Source of the DNA: Rugalucina vietnamica
Taxonomy: Eukaryota; Mollusca; Bivalvia; Lucinida; Lucinidae
Direction of reading: 5' to 3'
DNA length: 64,000 bases
Assembly (NCBI GenBank): GCA_964017185.1
Contig: OZ024879.1
Location: 46,053,383 to 46,117,382 of the forward strand
Part shown: piece by piece, positions 11,160-21,886 of the stretch
How positions within the stretch are numbered: the stretch's first letter is position 1
Layout: each line of letters opens with the position of its first letter
Notes under the pieces: model-generated
Seen by the model: the letters and a program-made list of their open reading frames with translations, nothing else
Told to the model about the DNA's origin: nothing
Databases searched by the model: none
Position numbers and translations under genes: made by a program

Positions 11160-12515
11160 ATCAAATGTCTGACTGACTGAAAATGTTGAAGGAACATTAA
11201 ATCTAATGAAAGAAAATTTTAACCTACCTTACTCAATCTTTACCATTTTCAAAGTATCTTCTTCAAAACAAACACGGATGACTGAATCAGAATAGTTGTA
11301 GACTGCATCTATAAAATTGAAAATTATGATTATATATGGGAATTTGTCAGGAAAACTATAAAATATAGGATTCCATACATTCATCAGCATTCATCGACAA
11401 ACATCATGTGAAGTGTGAGTAAAGTGAATATGTGAAAATATATTGTATACACACATTCTACTACAGCACAAATAAACACCTTATTTTAATACCTACATGT
11501 ATGCTGTAAAAAATAAATAATAATTAATACATGTACAAACAACAACACAGAAACACAAAATGTCATAAAATGTTAAGGTAAAACAGTCCTGGCAGCTGTC
11601 GACATGGCTTCATGTTATACCAGTTTCCTTGAAAGATACTGAAATCACTACACGATTGTAGTGTCAAATAAATTTTTAACGCGTTATGCAAGCTTGCAGC
11701 ACATATCGCGTGACCGGTCTTAATATTGAAACAATGTCACCAAGAATTCTTAGAACCATATATTATATAGACAAATAATGGTACAAAGTTCCATAATGAT
11801 GACAATCAATGATGAACAGTGATACGGAAAGATATCACTAAGCACGTAGGAATACATCCTGACGATCGATACATGGCCAGAAGAACAGATATGACGGCTA
11901 GAGAGATTCCAACCAGGACACAGATGATGAAACAAGGGCTCTTCTCATCATTTTGGGCGCCAAATGACACACATGTGGTAAACAGACGCTGAGCATCAGT
12001 CTTTGGGATTGATATTTTTATTTTCATCTTTAAATTGTGCCCTGGATGAACAAAATATGAAGAGAAACAATAACTCAACCGAGAAAGTTGAGAAATTTCT
12101 TCAAAAGTGCTTGATGATAATTTTGATGTTGTTCTCTGAACAGTTAAATGGCCTCTGCTTGAATTTGGCGCACATGTACATTTTTGTTAAAATAGGTGAC
12201 CAATCACATACATACTTACACTTACATTCACTGTATAAATCTACGGAATTTTTGTAATAGGAGCGGCTATTGGATAATTTTGATTTTTAATCTTTTACGG
12301 GACTTTCCGAAGCTATTTTTAGAAATGTAAATAAGAAATTGGGCCGTCTAAATACAGTTGTCAAAATCGTCGGGGTAAACCTAAACAGGGAAATCGGTCG
12401 CTTCGGTCTTTACTATCATAATTTAAATAATCACGTCTGTGACATAAGGTATTGCTGATATTGCAATGAGTATATAATTTTGCAATACATATACACTTGT
12501 GATGAATGACTTACC
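11160..12515. other. AT-rich spacer; the Gypsy 5' LTR is probably somewhere here or nearby
   Basis: No partner LTR is in the window, so the boundary cannot be fixed. A minus frame at 11,806-12,078 contains one hydrophobic stretch (CFIICVLVGISLAVISVLLAM) that could be a transmembrane segment. It has no flanking domain or clear splice signals, and I do not call it a gene. Confidence 0.35.
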
Positions 12516-12517
12516 TA

Positions 12518-13447
12518 CGTAGGTCATTCAAAAAGTAATGCAATATGTTGCGTATTTTTGTGTATTTTTATCTGACAGAGGTAATGTTTTTAATTTTTGA
12601 AAGTTTTATACAATCTGCATTCAGGAAAATAAACATCAACTAAATCGGACCATACACTTTATGTTGCTTAGCAACCATAGAACGGCAGCGAAGGTGTCAT
12701 GGCCGCGAAAACCACTTTTCAAAAATCAAATAAATAAACATAAAGCTTTGGTGTTTCTTTGGTGGTGTTTTAAATAGCTATCTTTTAACATGTTTGTGTT
12801 ATGTCACCTTAGCCAGAACTTTCTATGCAACTGCAATGTTCATACAGCCCCATGCATGCCAACTGTTGCTTAGCAACGCCAGAACCTATGCAATTTCGAT
12901 TTATGCATTTTTCATAGATTTTGGTTGCTAGGCAACGGAATATGTTATCTGAGAATTGCATTTTATAGCAAGTAGTTTACAAAGCGTCAGTGGCAGAAAC
13001 AAATAGGCGTATACATATTCGATTAAACAAACTAGATGTCAAACTGTAGTAGAAATTGTAACTCTACCCCCATTTTTCACCCTTCGAAAGATAAATTTTA
13101 GTCATTTTTTCAACTTTGATTGGGTGTCATTTAAAATATATCGATCAGATTACATTATCTTGAACACTAAATGCAACTATTTTAAGTTCGGTGTAAGAAA
13201 ATAAAGTGAATATGTTTAATTTGATTTTCCTGTTACCATGGCAACGGGTTTTATAGTCGTGGCCAAGTGCCTTTTCCTATTGTTCTATTGTTGCTAAGCA
13301 ACAGGACGTCGAGCATGTGACTAGGTGTTGAACTGTCTCGCAGAGGGCGAATTAAATTTATGTTTCAAGAAAGCTAAATCAAACTTTAATAACATGTTCA
13401 AACAAAAAGATGTGGTCAATATTGCATTACTTATTGAACGACCCTCG
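12518..13447. mobile_element. 930-bp mariner-ended non-autonomous element
   Basis: The terminal inverted repeats are about 31 bp including the flanking TA. The left end begins TACGTAGGTCATTCAAAAAG; the right end, read inward on the minus strand, begins TACGAGGGTCGTTCAATAAG. Both continue TAATGCAATAT. TA lies at 12,516-12,517 and 13,448-13,449. End sequence and target fit mariner. No transposase frame is visible. The interior carries five X-box-like palindromes. Confidence 0.8.
12663..13302. promoter_or_regulatory. Cluster of five X-box (RFX-like) palindromes
   Basis: GTTGCTTAGCAAC (12,663-12,675), GTTGCTTAGCAAC (12,865-12,877), GTTGCTAGGCAAC (12,924-12,936), GTTACCATGGCAAC (13,232-13,245) and GTTGCTAAGCAAC (13,290-13,302). 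These match the RFX half-site inverted-repeat consensus GTNRCC-(0-3)-RGYAAC or its close variants. Binding is inferred, not shown. Confidence 0.6.
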
Positions 13448-13799
13448 TATAACGGAGCCTCAAAACTTCACAGCTTTTTGTGTTTATATCTTAATTGTTT
13501 GTAAGTATTGCTCAAACAAAAGCTAATATTTCACGATGCGTTTTATCCCAATAGACAGTAGGTCGGATTAATGGCTTTTCACGTGCGTTCTGAGCAGCTG
13601 CGCTACAAAATGCCACGACAAACAAAAATACGAATGAGAACATGCCCTGGTTGTAGAATTTAAAGCATGCACGCGCACCCACAATAATGATAATTATAAT
13701 AATTATAATAATGAGAAGAATAATGATTATAAAATAACAAAATAAGTTGACAAGCTCATGGCCAGCGCCAGATCGCACCTAACAAACGATCTCGGTGGT

Positions 13800-14405
13800 T
13801 ATCATTTGGCTGGGTTGTTCCCCTTTTAAAGGCGTTGAATTAACGTTTCTTTGAGGTTGTTGCCCTTTAAAAACGTTGAACTGACGTTTGTTGAGGGAAT
13901 TTGTCATTGTTTCGTGCTTGGGTGTTTGTAAGGAGTGCGAATTGGACATTTGTGTGCACTAGACTGAGTAGGTAAATGTATTGCAGCAACGAGTGCTAAG
14001 CACGAGTGCTTGTGTGCGTCTGACAGCTGCCAATTTCAGAATGTTGTCGTTTGGACCAGAGCTTGTGTTTGATGGCTGTGAACAGGATTACATAAATGCT
14101 GATCGACTTCAGAGAATCGTCAAGTTTATGGCTACTGGTTACCGTTCCGGCTGTTCCACTGGTGAGATGTTGAATGCCCTGATCGAAAGAGGGGTCGAAC
14201 CGGATGACCGTATTGTCGGGATATACAAAGTGAGTCCCTCTGATTCTATTTACTCCGTTTTGTTCAAGTTTACGGATGTGGCCGACCAAGTGGTTCAGTG
14301 GGCCCCCCTACACGTGGGCAAGTCAGTGTTCGAAACTATGAAGCTCAACGAACAAGTTATTAACGTTCGTGTACATTGGCTGCCTCTGTTCTTTGAAAAC
14401 TATCC
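13800..14405 (+). pseudogene. U1-leader LINE, copy 0: promoter repeats plus ORF1 N-terminal half
   Basis: It starts with two GGGTTGTTCCCCTTTTAAA-type promoter units. A leader ends in TTTCAG just before ATG 14,041. The following frame reads FDGCEQDYINADRLQRIVKFM, STGEMLNALIERGVEPDD, GIYKVSPSDSIYSVLF and VINVRVHWLPLFFEN, i.e. the N-terminal domain and the start of the RRM-like region of ORF1. Homology then stops at about 14,400. About 200 bp of leader including the U1 segment are missing compared with other copies. An apparent earlier ATG at 13,981 reads leader sequence. It is truncated and non-functional. Confidence 0.65.
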
Positions 14406-14449
14406 TAGTTTGTATTGCTGTTTTGATATGAAATATTGCTGTATTAGCC

Positions 14450-14790
14450 AGAATGAAAAATGGGCGACAACCTCATCAAACCAGTGGTTAAAATGTCTTC
14501 CAATTACAAGCAGCTCTACTGTGCAGGTTGTGGATGTTTGGTCTGTAATATAAATCAGCCAGCATGTCCAATTTGTACATATAAATAAACTACTGACATA
14601 CTCACGTGGTGTTGCCAAAGCACACAGATCAATGGAAATAAAAGATGAGACCATTACTCATTGCTGGAGAAGATTGCCATCCAATACAAGCACCTATAAT
14701 GTGTATTTTGTGAATGCTTGGTCTGAATATATAATCAGCCAGCGTTACCATTGTGCACATGTTGTTATCAGCAACTTTAAAATGAAGCAC
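14450..14790. repeat. Two diverged direct repeats, ~165-bp period
   Basis: The stretch ending TTGGTCTGTAATATAAATCA (14,540-14,558) and the one ending TTGGTCTGAATATATAATCA (14,717-14,736) share preceding and following sequence (CCAAT-ACAAGCA-CT, CAGCCAGC-T, TTGT-CAT). No function is recognised. Confidence 0.4.
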
Positions 14791-14822
14791 TTCACATTGA
14801 AAGAACACTTGAAAACATATAT

Positions 14823-15164
14823 ATGACATGGCAAAGAACACTGGAAAAAGGCACTGGAGTGGAACATTTAATTTACAAATACGAATATGAACTATACCAG
14901 GCCAGAAGACGACGCAAAGCCGATAAATTGAACGGAGCCTGGAGTTACGACGGCCGAGTTTATATCAGGGACATATTAGATGGCATCACAGAGGTTAAAT
15001 CTGAAATGGATATCGACACTGCGATTTTTGAAACTGACCAGAAGATTGCAGAGGATCCTGACAAATATCGTGCTATATTGCTTAAGAGAAAATCCAAAGA
15101 TAAATCGCGTATTTCGACGGACAACTCTGATGGTGCTACGGTCTCCATGGACGATCTGTATTAA
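14823..15164 (+). CDS. Possible LINE ORF1 C-terminal fragment
   Basis: A 113-codon open frame. The core (ELYQARRRRKADKLNGAWSYDGRVYIRDI) resembles the basic C-terminal domain of LINE ORF1 or FP-type proteins, where ARRKLK..AW..DGKIYV patterns occur. The C-terminal tail is charged (KRKSKDKSRISTD) and ends at TAA. No start or partner ORF2 in the same family is evident next to it; the 2A LINE starts 1.3 kb downstream and could be unrelated. It could alternatively be a host exon. Confidence 0.3.
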   Translation: MTWQRTLEKGTGVEHLIYKYEYELYQARRRRKADKLNGAWSYDGRVYIRDILDGITEVKSEMDIDTAIFETDQKIAEDPDKYRAILLKRKSKDKSRISTDNSDGATVSMDDLY

Positions 15165-16280
15165 TACGTTTACATTGTGCGCGGTGCTTAACTAATTCTC
15201 GACAGCATACTACGACACACATAGCGGGATACCTATATAGTGGTCAATAACAGTTACTATATATTCGACCAACCGGAATAAAATTGTCAATACAATAATA
15301 ATCAGACATACAACCGACCGAGAGTGAAAACAAAAACTTTGGTGTATATTAGGAATGTCTATGAAAACTGACTATATTTTAATAATTTGTTAACTACAAG
15401 AACAAGTCATTTGTTACAAACTATATCTGAATTATTCTGTCATACTGAATATTATATATAAGGTTGCATATCTGGGCCAGGTCGTGACAAATAACTAGAT
15501 AATATTCACAAGTATTGTAAATGCAAGTTATACCATGTCGATGCCATGACATGTAGTGGTGGATGTAAACACAGGTCTTCTTTGTCATGTCATACTATGT
15601 TTTGATAACTTCATAGATGAAGAAATCAGAGCCAGGTCACGACAAAAACTAGATCATCTCCAGAAGTATTCGTAAATGTAAGAGCCTTAACGCTAAGTCT
15701 AATTCACATAATAGAATAGAATACTTCTCACTGTTTCATGAATGATTCTAATCTACACTGATTTTACAGTTTTAATGAGTTGTAATGCTCTCTACCTTTT
15801 GAATTTTCAACAATTTGCTGAATATTTTACCCGATATTTTAATACAAATGTATTCAAGGTGCACACCCATGCAGTCTCATTGCACTTCTTAGTTACTGTC
15901 TAGCGCGGTTGTCACATATTTTATTGACTACATGTAGGTCAACACTGTTTTCAATAATGACATTTTATAATGTCGCGGCGAACTATCGGCAATTAGTAGA
16001 TGAATTAAGGGAAACAACTCAAATAATGAGGAAATTCATAAGTATGAACTTAATTTACTCCCTTATTATGTCATTGTGTATATGTAGTATTTAGTGCAGT
16101 GCAACACTTCATGTCCCTCATACATATTAAAATTGCCGATAACTCGCTATAACTCTAACTACAGGGTACTAAAGTCTCACCCCTAACTATCTTATTTCAA
16201 ATGTTCTTAAAAATTATCAACCTATACCCGTCTCTATTTGCGGAAAATGTTTTATCATTACCATGCATTTGTATTGTATT
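15165..16280. other. Non-coding spacer with a short direct repeat
   Basis: A ~57-bp unit (GCCAGGTC-GACAAA-ACTAGAT-AT-CAGAAGTATT-GTAAATG) occurs at about 15,477 and again at about 15,630. I see nothing else that can be assigned. Confidence 0.4.
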
Positions 16281-16443
16281 TTGTTTTCCTATGTTTCAAT
16301 GTTCGACGCGTGTGTGTTGCTGTCCCTGGCGGGTCTTGGGTTGTTCGGGTTCTTGACCGGTCCTCGAACTAGTGTGTTTGATGCCGGGCCCAGGGTGCAT
16401 CCTGTTGTACTGACATTACCCAATAGCTAAAAGAAAATTAAGT

Positions 16444-19400
16444 TTGTTTAGATGCAATCCCAGGGCCGGGCATCAAGGCAGTAAGGGCATGAAGATGCGC
16501 TTTATCATTTTACAGCTCTTTATCTACTTCTATATTAATCATGTGGCTACAGATTTAAGAAACAACTCCATTAATATAACATTTTATAGTGTGGCAAGAG
16601 CTATTGATATATTTCGAGAAACGAGAATTAGAAATCACTTCATGTGTAAACGCATTACTCCACCTCTCATGATTATCGAACGTAATATTGCTTTCATGAA
16701 GAATTTATTATTTAGTTTTCTTTCATTAATAGTGTCTCTATGGATCTATACGCTTATCGTATGTTGTGGTGACGTTGAAATGAATCCCGGTCCAAGTATT
16801 AGTTCAAGCACAAGTTCCAGCTCGATTTCAAGTGAAACCAGTTTATCATCACTTCCATATGATTCACATTTCAGTATATGTCATTTAAATATTCAAAGTC
16901 TTCTCCCAAAAATTGATATTCTCCAGTACGAAATGCAGCCTTTTGATGTTTTTGTTTTTACGGAGTCCTGGTTGAACATCGATATTGGGTCAAATGATCT
17001 AAAAATACTCAATTTCAATGAGCCATTTAGATGTGATAGAGAAACTAGAGCAGGTGGAGTTGCTATTTATGTTAAGGAAAGTATAACATGCAAACGTAGA
17101 CCAGATTTGGAAATTAATAATCTAGAATGTATATGGATTGAAATAAAAACACATGGTCATACACTTTTAATAGCGGGTATTTATAGGCCGCCGGACGCAC
17201 ATCAAAATTATTGGACTTGGATTTCTGAATCCGTTGATAGAGCAAAAAATACAAACATTTCGGATATCATACTAGTAGGGGACCTCAATAATGACTTGCT
17301 TACACCTTCGAAGTGTAAACATCTAAAAGAGTTAATAGCCAACTACGATTTTACTCAGTTGATAAACGAGTCTACACATTTCACAGAGCAATCCTCTACA
17401 TTAATCGATGTTATAATTACGTCAAATCCTAACATAGTCGTAGCCAGTGAAGTATGTGATCCTTTTGTGCCAAACAGAATGCGATTTCATTGCCCTGTCG
17501 CCGTAATCCTTTCATTCATGCAGTTCAAACCCCAGAATTATAAACGCCAAATATGGAAATACGAAGAGGCTGACTATAACAAATACCGACAAATTTTATC
17601 AGAAGCAGAGCTTTCTACCCTAGTTACCAATCCACTAGACGACGTCGATACTGTAGCACAAAAATTAAATAAAGTTATAATTTCGGCTGCAGAACAGTCA
17701 ATTCCTAACAAAATGGTCACCATACGACCTGCAGACCAACCTTGGTTACACAATGAAATAAGAAAGTTAATTCGTCAAAGAAAAAGAATACATAAAAGAG
17801 CGAAACAAGTAAACAATGAAATTATATGGAGCAAGTTTAGAAAAATAAGAAATAAAATTGTTAAAAAAATAAGAACTGCCAAATTAAGGCATGAACATAA
17901 AATTGCAATGAAATTAAAAGATAACACTACAGACATAAAAACTTGGTGGAAATTATCTAAAGAAATTTTAAATATCAACACCAAATCTGAAACAATACCT
18001 AATATAGAATATAATGGCAAACTATATGAAACTAATATTGAAAAAGCTGAAGCTTTAAACTCATTCTTCTCAAAACAATCACAGTTAAGTAAAGATGCTC
18101 CTATGCTACCCATGTATATTCCTCCCCAATACCCTCTATTAGAAATGGTGTATATAAGCTCACAAGATATCAGTGACATATTACGGCATCTTAACGTAAC
18201 CAAAGCATCAGGGCCTGATAATATAAGCCCTCGATTACTTAAAGAAGCGTCAACCGAACTATGTGGACCATTGAGTGATTTCTTTAATAGATCTTTACGC
18301 GAAGCAATATTTCCTCTTGATTACAAGAAGTCAAACGTAGTGCCAATCCATAATAAAGGCGACCGATCTCTACCGAATAACTATAGACCAATATCTCTTT
18401 TAAGCATTATAGGTAAAACCATGGAACGTTGTATTCATAAGTATTTATATAATTATTGTGTATCAAATAACATTATAACCCCATTTCAATCAGGATTCGT
18501 TCATGGAGATTCAACAACATACCAGCTAATTGATATGTATAACTCATTTTGTGAAGCAATAGATTCTGGTAAAGAGGTGCGTGTTGTTTTTTGCGATATA
18601 AGTAAAGCTTTTGACCGAGTTTGGCACGATGGCCTTCTGTTTAAATTAAAGAGCATAGGAGTTTCTGGTAGATTACTAAAATGGTTTAAAAATTATCTTA
18701 ACGATAGAAAACAACGGGTTGTAATAAATGGTTGTACATCTGAGTTTAAATTAGTTGAAGCTGGCGTCCCCCAAGGCTCTATTCTTGGACCGCTTTTGTT
18801 TTTGATATTTATCAATGATATTGTCCGAGAATTAAATTGCAATGTAAGACTTTTCGCTGATGATACCAGCCTTTATATAGTGGTCGAAAACCCTGTAACT
18901 GCTGCTAACATATTAAATAATAATCTGGGACGCGTGCACACATGGGCCGGTTTCTGGCTTGTGGACTTCAATGCAGCAAAAACAGAATCGATGCTTTTAA
19001 CACGTAAGAGGATTCATCTTATTCATCCTGATTTAATTATGAACAATACTATTTTAAAAGAAGTAGAAATACATAAACATTTGGGTTTGATTTTCTCTCA
19101 GAACTGCGGATGGCAAGCTCATATTGACGACATATTAAAAAAAGCATGGCAGCGTTTGAACATTATAAGAGCATTTAAATTTAAACTTGATAGGGCTTCT
19201 CTAGAACGGATGTATATATCATTTGTGAGGCCAGTTTTGGAATATGGAGGGCCTGTATGGGATAACTGTACCAAAGAAAATAAATTGAAAATTGAATCTG
19301 TACAGGTTGAGGCAATGAGAATTGTTACAGGAGCCACCAAATTATGCGGCGTTGAAAAATTATATGACGATACGGGGTGGGAAAAGCTTGCGACCAGACG

Positions 19401-19974
19401 CACCAAGCAGAAACTAAAGATTTTTTATAAAATGATACATGCAATCGGGCCAAACTATTTAAACAATCTTGTTCCTCCATTAGTCCAAGAAAATTCAAGG
19501 TACTCATTACGAAATGCAAGAAATGTAACAACAATTAAATGTAATTCTAACTTGTATTATGACTCTTTCTTACCCTCAACCATACGTGATTGGAATAATT
19601 TATCTGATGAAATAAGAAATTCGCAATCCTTCTCCATTTTCAAATCAAAGCTCAATGCTAATCGAGTCAAACCACCAGCATATTATAATTTTGGATTAAG
19701 AACACTACAGATTTACCATGCACGCCTTAGACTAGAGTGTAGCTCACTCAATTTCCATCTTCATAAGAGTAAGATTGTCGATTCTCCTCGTTGTAACTGT
19801 GGTGAACCTGAAACTACTAAACACTATCTCTTACAGTGTCCCCAATATAACATACCCCGAAATCAAGTGCTCAATGACTTTCTTCACATGCCCATTAAGA
19901 CCTTGCTAAGAGGCAATCCTACTCTATCTGTAAATGAAAATGAAGCCATTTTAACGCGGTTCAACTCTTTATAG
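16444..19974 (+). CDS. LINE polyprotein: 2A peptide, APE endonuclease, reverse transcriptase, zinc-binding tail
   Basis: An uninterrupted 1176-codon ORF. A hydrophobic N-terminus (about residues 84-107) leads to CCGDVEMNPGP; residues 114-117 are NPGP, the ribosome-skipping 2A signature, so the Gly116-Pro117 bond would not form. A Ser-rich linker follows. The endonuclease begins at about 138 (ICHLNIQSLLPK, FTESWL, AGIYRPP, VGDLNNDL). RT follows, with NYRPISLLSIIGK, FCDISKAFDRVWH, GVPQGSILGPLLFLIFIND and catalytic FADD at 804-807. A C-terminal CxC..H..C cluster starts at C1117. Such LINEs copy themselves by target-primed reverse transcription. Alternative Met codons (residues 16, 18, 85) exist. 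Intactness suggests recent activity. Confidence 0.9.
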   Translation: MFRCNPRAGHQGSKGMKMRFIILQLFIYFYINHVATDLRNNSINITFYSVARAIDIFRETRIRNHFMCKRITPPLMIIERNIAFMKNLLFSFLSLIVSLWIYTLIVCCGDVEMNPGPSISSSTSSSSISSETSLSSLPYDSHFSICHLNIQSLLPKIDILQYEMQPFDVFVFTESWLNIDIGSNDLKILNFNEPFRCDRETRAGGVAIYVKESITCKRRPDLEINNLECIWIEIKTHGHTLLIAGIYRPPDAHQNYWTWISESVDRAKNTNISDIILVGDLNNDLLTPSKCKHLKELIANYDFTQLINESTHFTEQSSTLIDVIITSNPNIVVASEVCDPFVPNRMRFHCPVAVILSFMQFKPQNYKRQIWKYEEADYNKYRQILSEAELSTLVTNPLDDVDTVAQKLNKVIISAAEQSIPNKMVTIRPADQPWLHNEIRKLIRQRKRIHKRAKQVNNEIIWSKFRKIRNKIVKKIRTAKLRHEHKIAMKLKDNTTDIKTWWKLSKEILNINTKSETIPNIEYNGKLYETNIEKAEALNSFFSKQSQLSKDAPMLPMYIPPQYPLLEMVYISSQDISDILRHLNVTKASGPDNISPRLLKEASTELCGPLSDFFNRSLREAIFPLDYKKSNVVPIHNKGDRSLPNNYRPISLLSIIGKTMERCIHKYLYNYCVSNNIITPFQSGFVHGDSTTYQLIDMYNSFCEAIDSGKEVRVVFCDISKAFDRVWHDGLLFKLKSIGVSGRLLKWFKNYLNDRKQRVVINGCTSEFKLVEAGVPQGSILGPLLFLIFINDIVRELNCNVRLFADDTSLYIVVENPVTAANILNNNLGRVHTWAGFWLVDFNAAKTESMLLTRKRIHLIHPDLIMNNTILKEVEIHKHLGLIFSQNCGWQAHIDDILKKAWQRLNIIRAFKFKLDRASLERMYISFVRPVLEYGGPVWDNCTKENKLKIESVQVEAMRIVTGATKLCGVEKLYDDTGWEKLATRRTKQKLKIFYKMIHAIGPNYLNNLVPPLVQENSRYSLRNARNVTTIKCNSNLYYDSFLPSTIRDWNNLSDEIRNSQSFSIFKSKLNANRVKPPAYYNFGLRTLQIYHARLRLECSSLNFHLHKSKIVDSPRCNCGEPETTKHYLLQCPQYNIPRNQVLNDFLHMPIKTLLRGNPTLSVNENEAILTRFNSL
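16750..16794 (+). promoter_or_regulatory. 2A ribosome-skipping signal
   Basis: Encodes LIVCCGDVEMNPGP. The invariant D-V-E-x-N-P-G-P is present, and the skip would fall before the Pro codon at 16,792. It separates a short hydrophobic leader from the endonuclease-RT protein. Comparable 2A sequences are known at the N-terminus of several non-LTR retrotransposon ORFs. Confidence 0.85.
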
Positions 19975-20300
19975 CGCGTACTGGAAGATTTACTTAATTT
20001 AAATATCCCTTGCACACCTCGCTGGTCTTGAGGTATTGGTGGGGACTTGGCATCCCGATGGGCCGTCGGAATACAGTAACACACAACGCGTCTTTTGTTA
20101 ATTTATTGAAAAATAGCATATACGTATGTAATTTAAGTAATTACCTTCATAACACACGTCTCTCTATTAGAAAGGAATTAAGCTTTCACAGGAGAGGATA
20201 GCCATAAGCCGAAAGACTTGTTTTCCAATCCTGATACTTTGTTTATATGTAAATTGAAATATCATGTAATTTGATTTGAATAATAAATATTGTTTAAACC

Positions 20301-20959
20301 AATTTACAAATACATGTGAGTAAATCAGTTAGCATCACACTTTGACACAATGCACTGTTTTGGGATTTGCTTTCTACCAATTTTGTACTTGAACTTCTTG
20401 ATTATTATATCAAACGAAGGTGGCCCAGAAAAAAAAGTTTTGAGGTAAGTGACATTGGACCGAAATGGTAATGATCCAGTAATGGGCCTGAACACATACA
20501 AAGAAGACTGATTTTAAAATTGGCACTAGAAGTCGATAGGCTAGGAGACAAGGTGTGCTGGCAAAGTAATGAACCAAAACAGTAATGGGCATGGGCAACC
20601 AATATACAGCAAGATCATTTTTTTTCTCGAGATGGAGAAATCATTTCTGAATGATTTGACGTTTATTTGGTCGAAGTGCATCCACTTTCTGAAAAGTATC
20701 AAGCTTGCAAGTATCACATTGTAGCAGTAATGGTTTGGGGTCAAAATGACCAAGAACCGAAATGGTCATGATTCTAAAAACAAATGACACAAACGAATGA
20801 CAATTCATGATCAGACTGCTTTTTATTTGATCAAAATCGTCCAAGATTTGAAAGAGTTACAAGCAGTTAAAGACAACCACTAGTGACTGGACCAGGAGTG
20901 GTGATCAGGGCTGATCACCGATCACCACAGTTGAGTATAACTACTTGCAGGGGCGATGA
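20301..20959. other. Non-coding spacer with internal short repeats
   Basis: It contains repeated 'CCGAAATGGT(A/C)ATGAT' motifs (about 20,460 and 20,758). A palindromic cluster lies at 20,898-20,928 (GTGGTGATCAG..TGATCACC..GATCACCAC). No gene is seen. Confidence 0.4.
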
Positions 20960-21582
20960 ACCGGGTGCTGTAGACTTTTGATTTTTTTTTCTCTCTCCTT
21001 TACATTTTTTTTTATTTGCAACTTATTTATTTTTCTGGTTCTCTATGTTTTCGTTTTTCGTTTCCTTCAGCCCACTAATATCAAATTTGATCAAATATAG
21101 GCTGTGTTTACGATTTATATTTATTTTATTATTATATTTTTCCTATGTATTTATTCATTTATCTATTTATTTATTTATTTACCACAATACGGTTCAGTAG
21201 GCCAGATTTTTTCACAGCTTGGGTAGCCATGAATGTTGCCGCGCCATCGTAACTTTTGTAGCATGCACGCGCCCACGTCTGTACGAGTACGCACCTTGTC
21301 GTCAGTTACTATTATATCTTTAAAATGGGCACGGGCTTAAAATGTGCATCAGCCGTTCTCAGAGTGTGCATTTGCTTATCATTTGCTATGCTTATCCCGC
21401 GAATTAACTATGCTAAAGGTCATTATTGTCACATGGAACACTGCCCAACGCCGTATAACATAGGTAAATCATGAGACCAAGGCCATGTTTTATCGTGTAT
21501 AAGCGGCGAAAACAAAAGTATTTTGAAAAGCCCGTAGCCCAATCGTGCCCACCAAACGATCCAAGCAGTATATCTGCATTTG

Positions 21583-21668
21583 GGTGGGTTGTTCCCCTTT
21601 AAATTACGTCAGTTTAACGTTAATATGGATGGGCTGTTCCCCTTTAAAATAAGTTAATTAAACGTTGG
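21583..21668 (+). promoter_or_regulatory. Tandem promoter-like units of the U1-leader LINE
   Basis: Two ~44-bp units of the form GG(A/G)TGGG(T/C)TGTTCCCCTTTAAA followed by an ACGTTAATTTAACGT-like palindrome. They are seen also at 13,810-13,900, 28,216-28,300 and, as one unit, at 52,080-52,115. The position upstream of ORF1 and the TTTAAA box recall monomeric LINE promoters; activity is inferred. Confidence 0.45.
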
Positions 21669-21886
21669 TTATGTGCATTTCTTCATGTTTGGTGTTTGGG
21701 TGTTTGTTTGAATTAAAGCGAATTGGGCACTTTGGTGAATTTGAGGGAGTACGATAAATGCATTGCATCAACGAGTGCTAAGCACGAGTGCAAAGGTCTG
21801 GCTGACAGTTGCCTGCTTGACGAGCGGATGCACCGTCAGCGATATCGTAGGTGTTTGACATTGGCTTCATACAAGAAGTACCGGCA

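Larger units (their letters stand above)
16281..20300 (+). mobile_element. Full-length or near full-length LINE (CR1/L2/Jockey-like) with 2A peptide
   Basis: One long intact ORF (16,444-19,974) is preceded by a GC-richer leader and followed by a ~320-bp 3' UTR containing an AATAAA-type signal (about 20,280-20,287). A clear poly(A) tail or target duplication is not visible, so both ends are approximate. Confidence 0.7.

Noticed and set aside
13512-13778. Small secreted-type protein on the minus strand
   Set aside because: It has a plausible signal-like start (MFSFVFLFVVAFCSA) but lies beside an ATT/ATA microsatellite that inflates the frame; no splice context or family.
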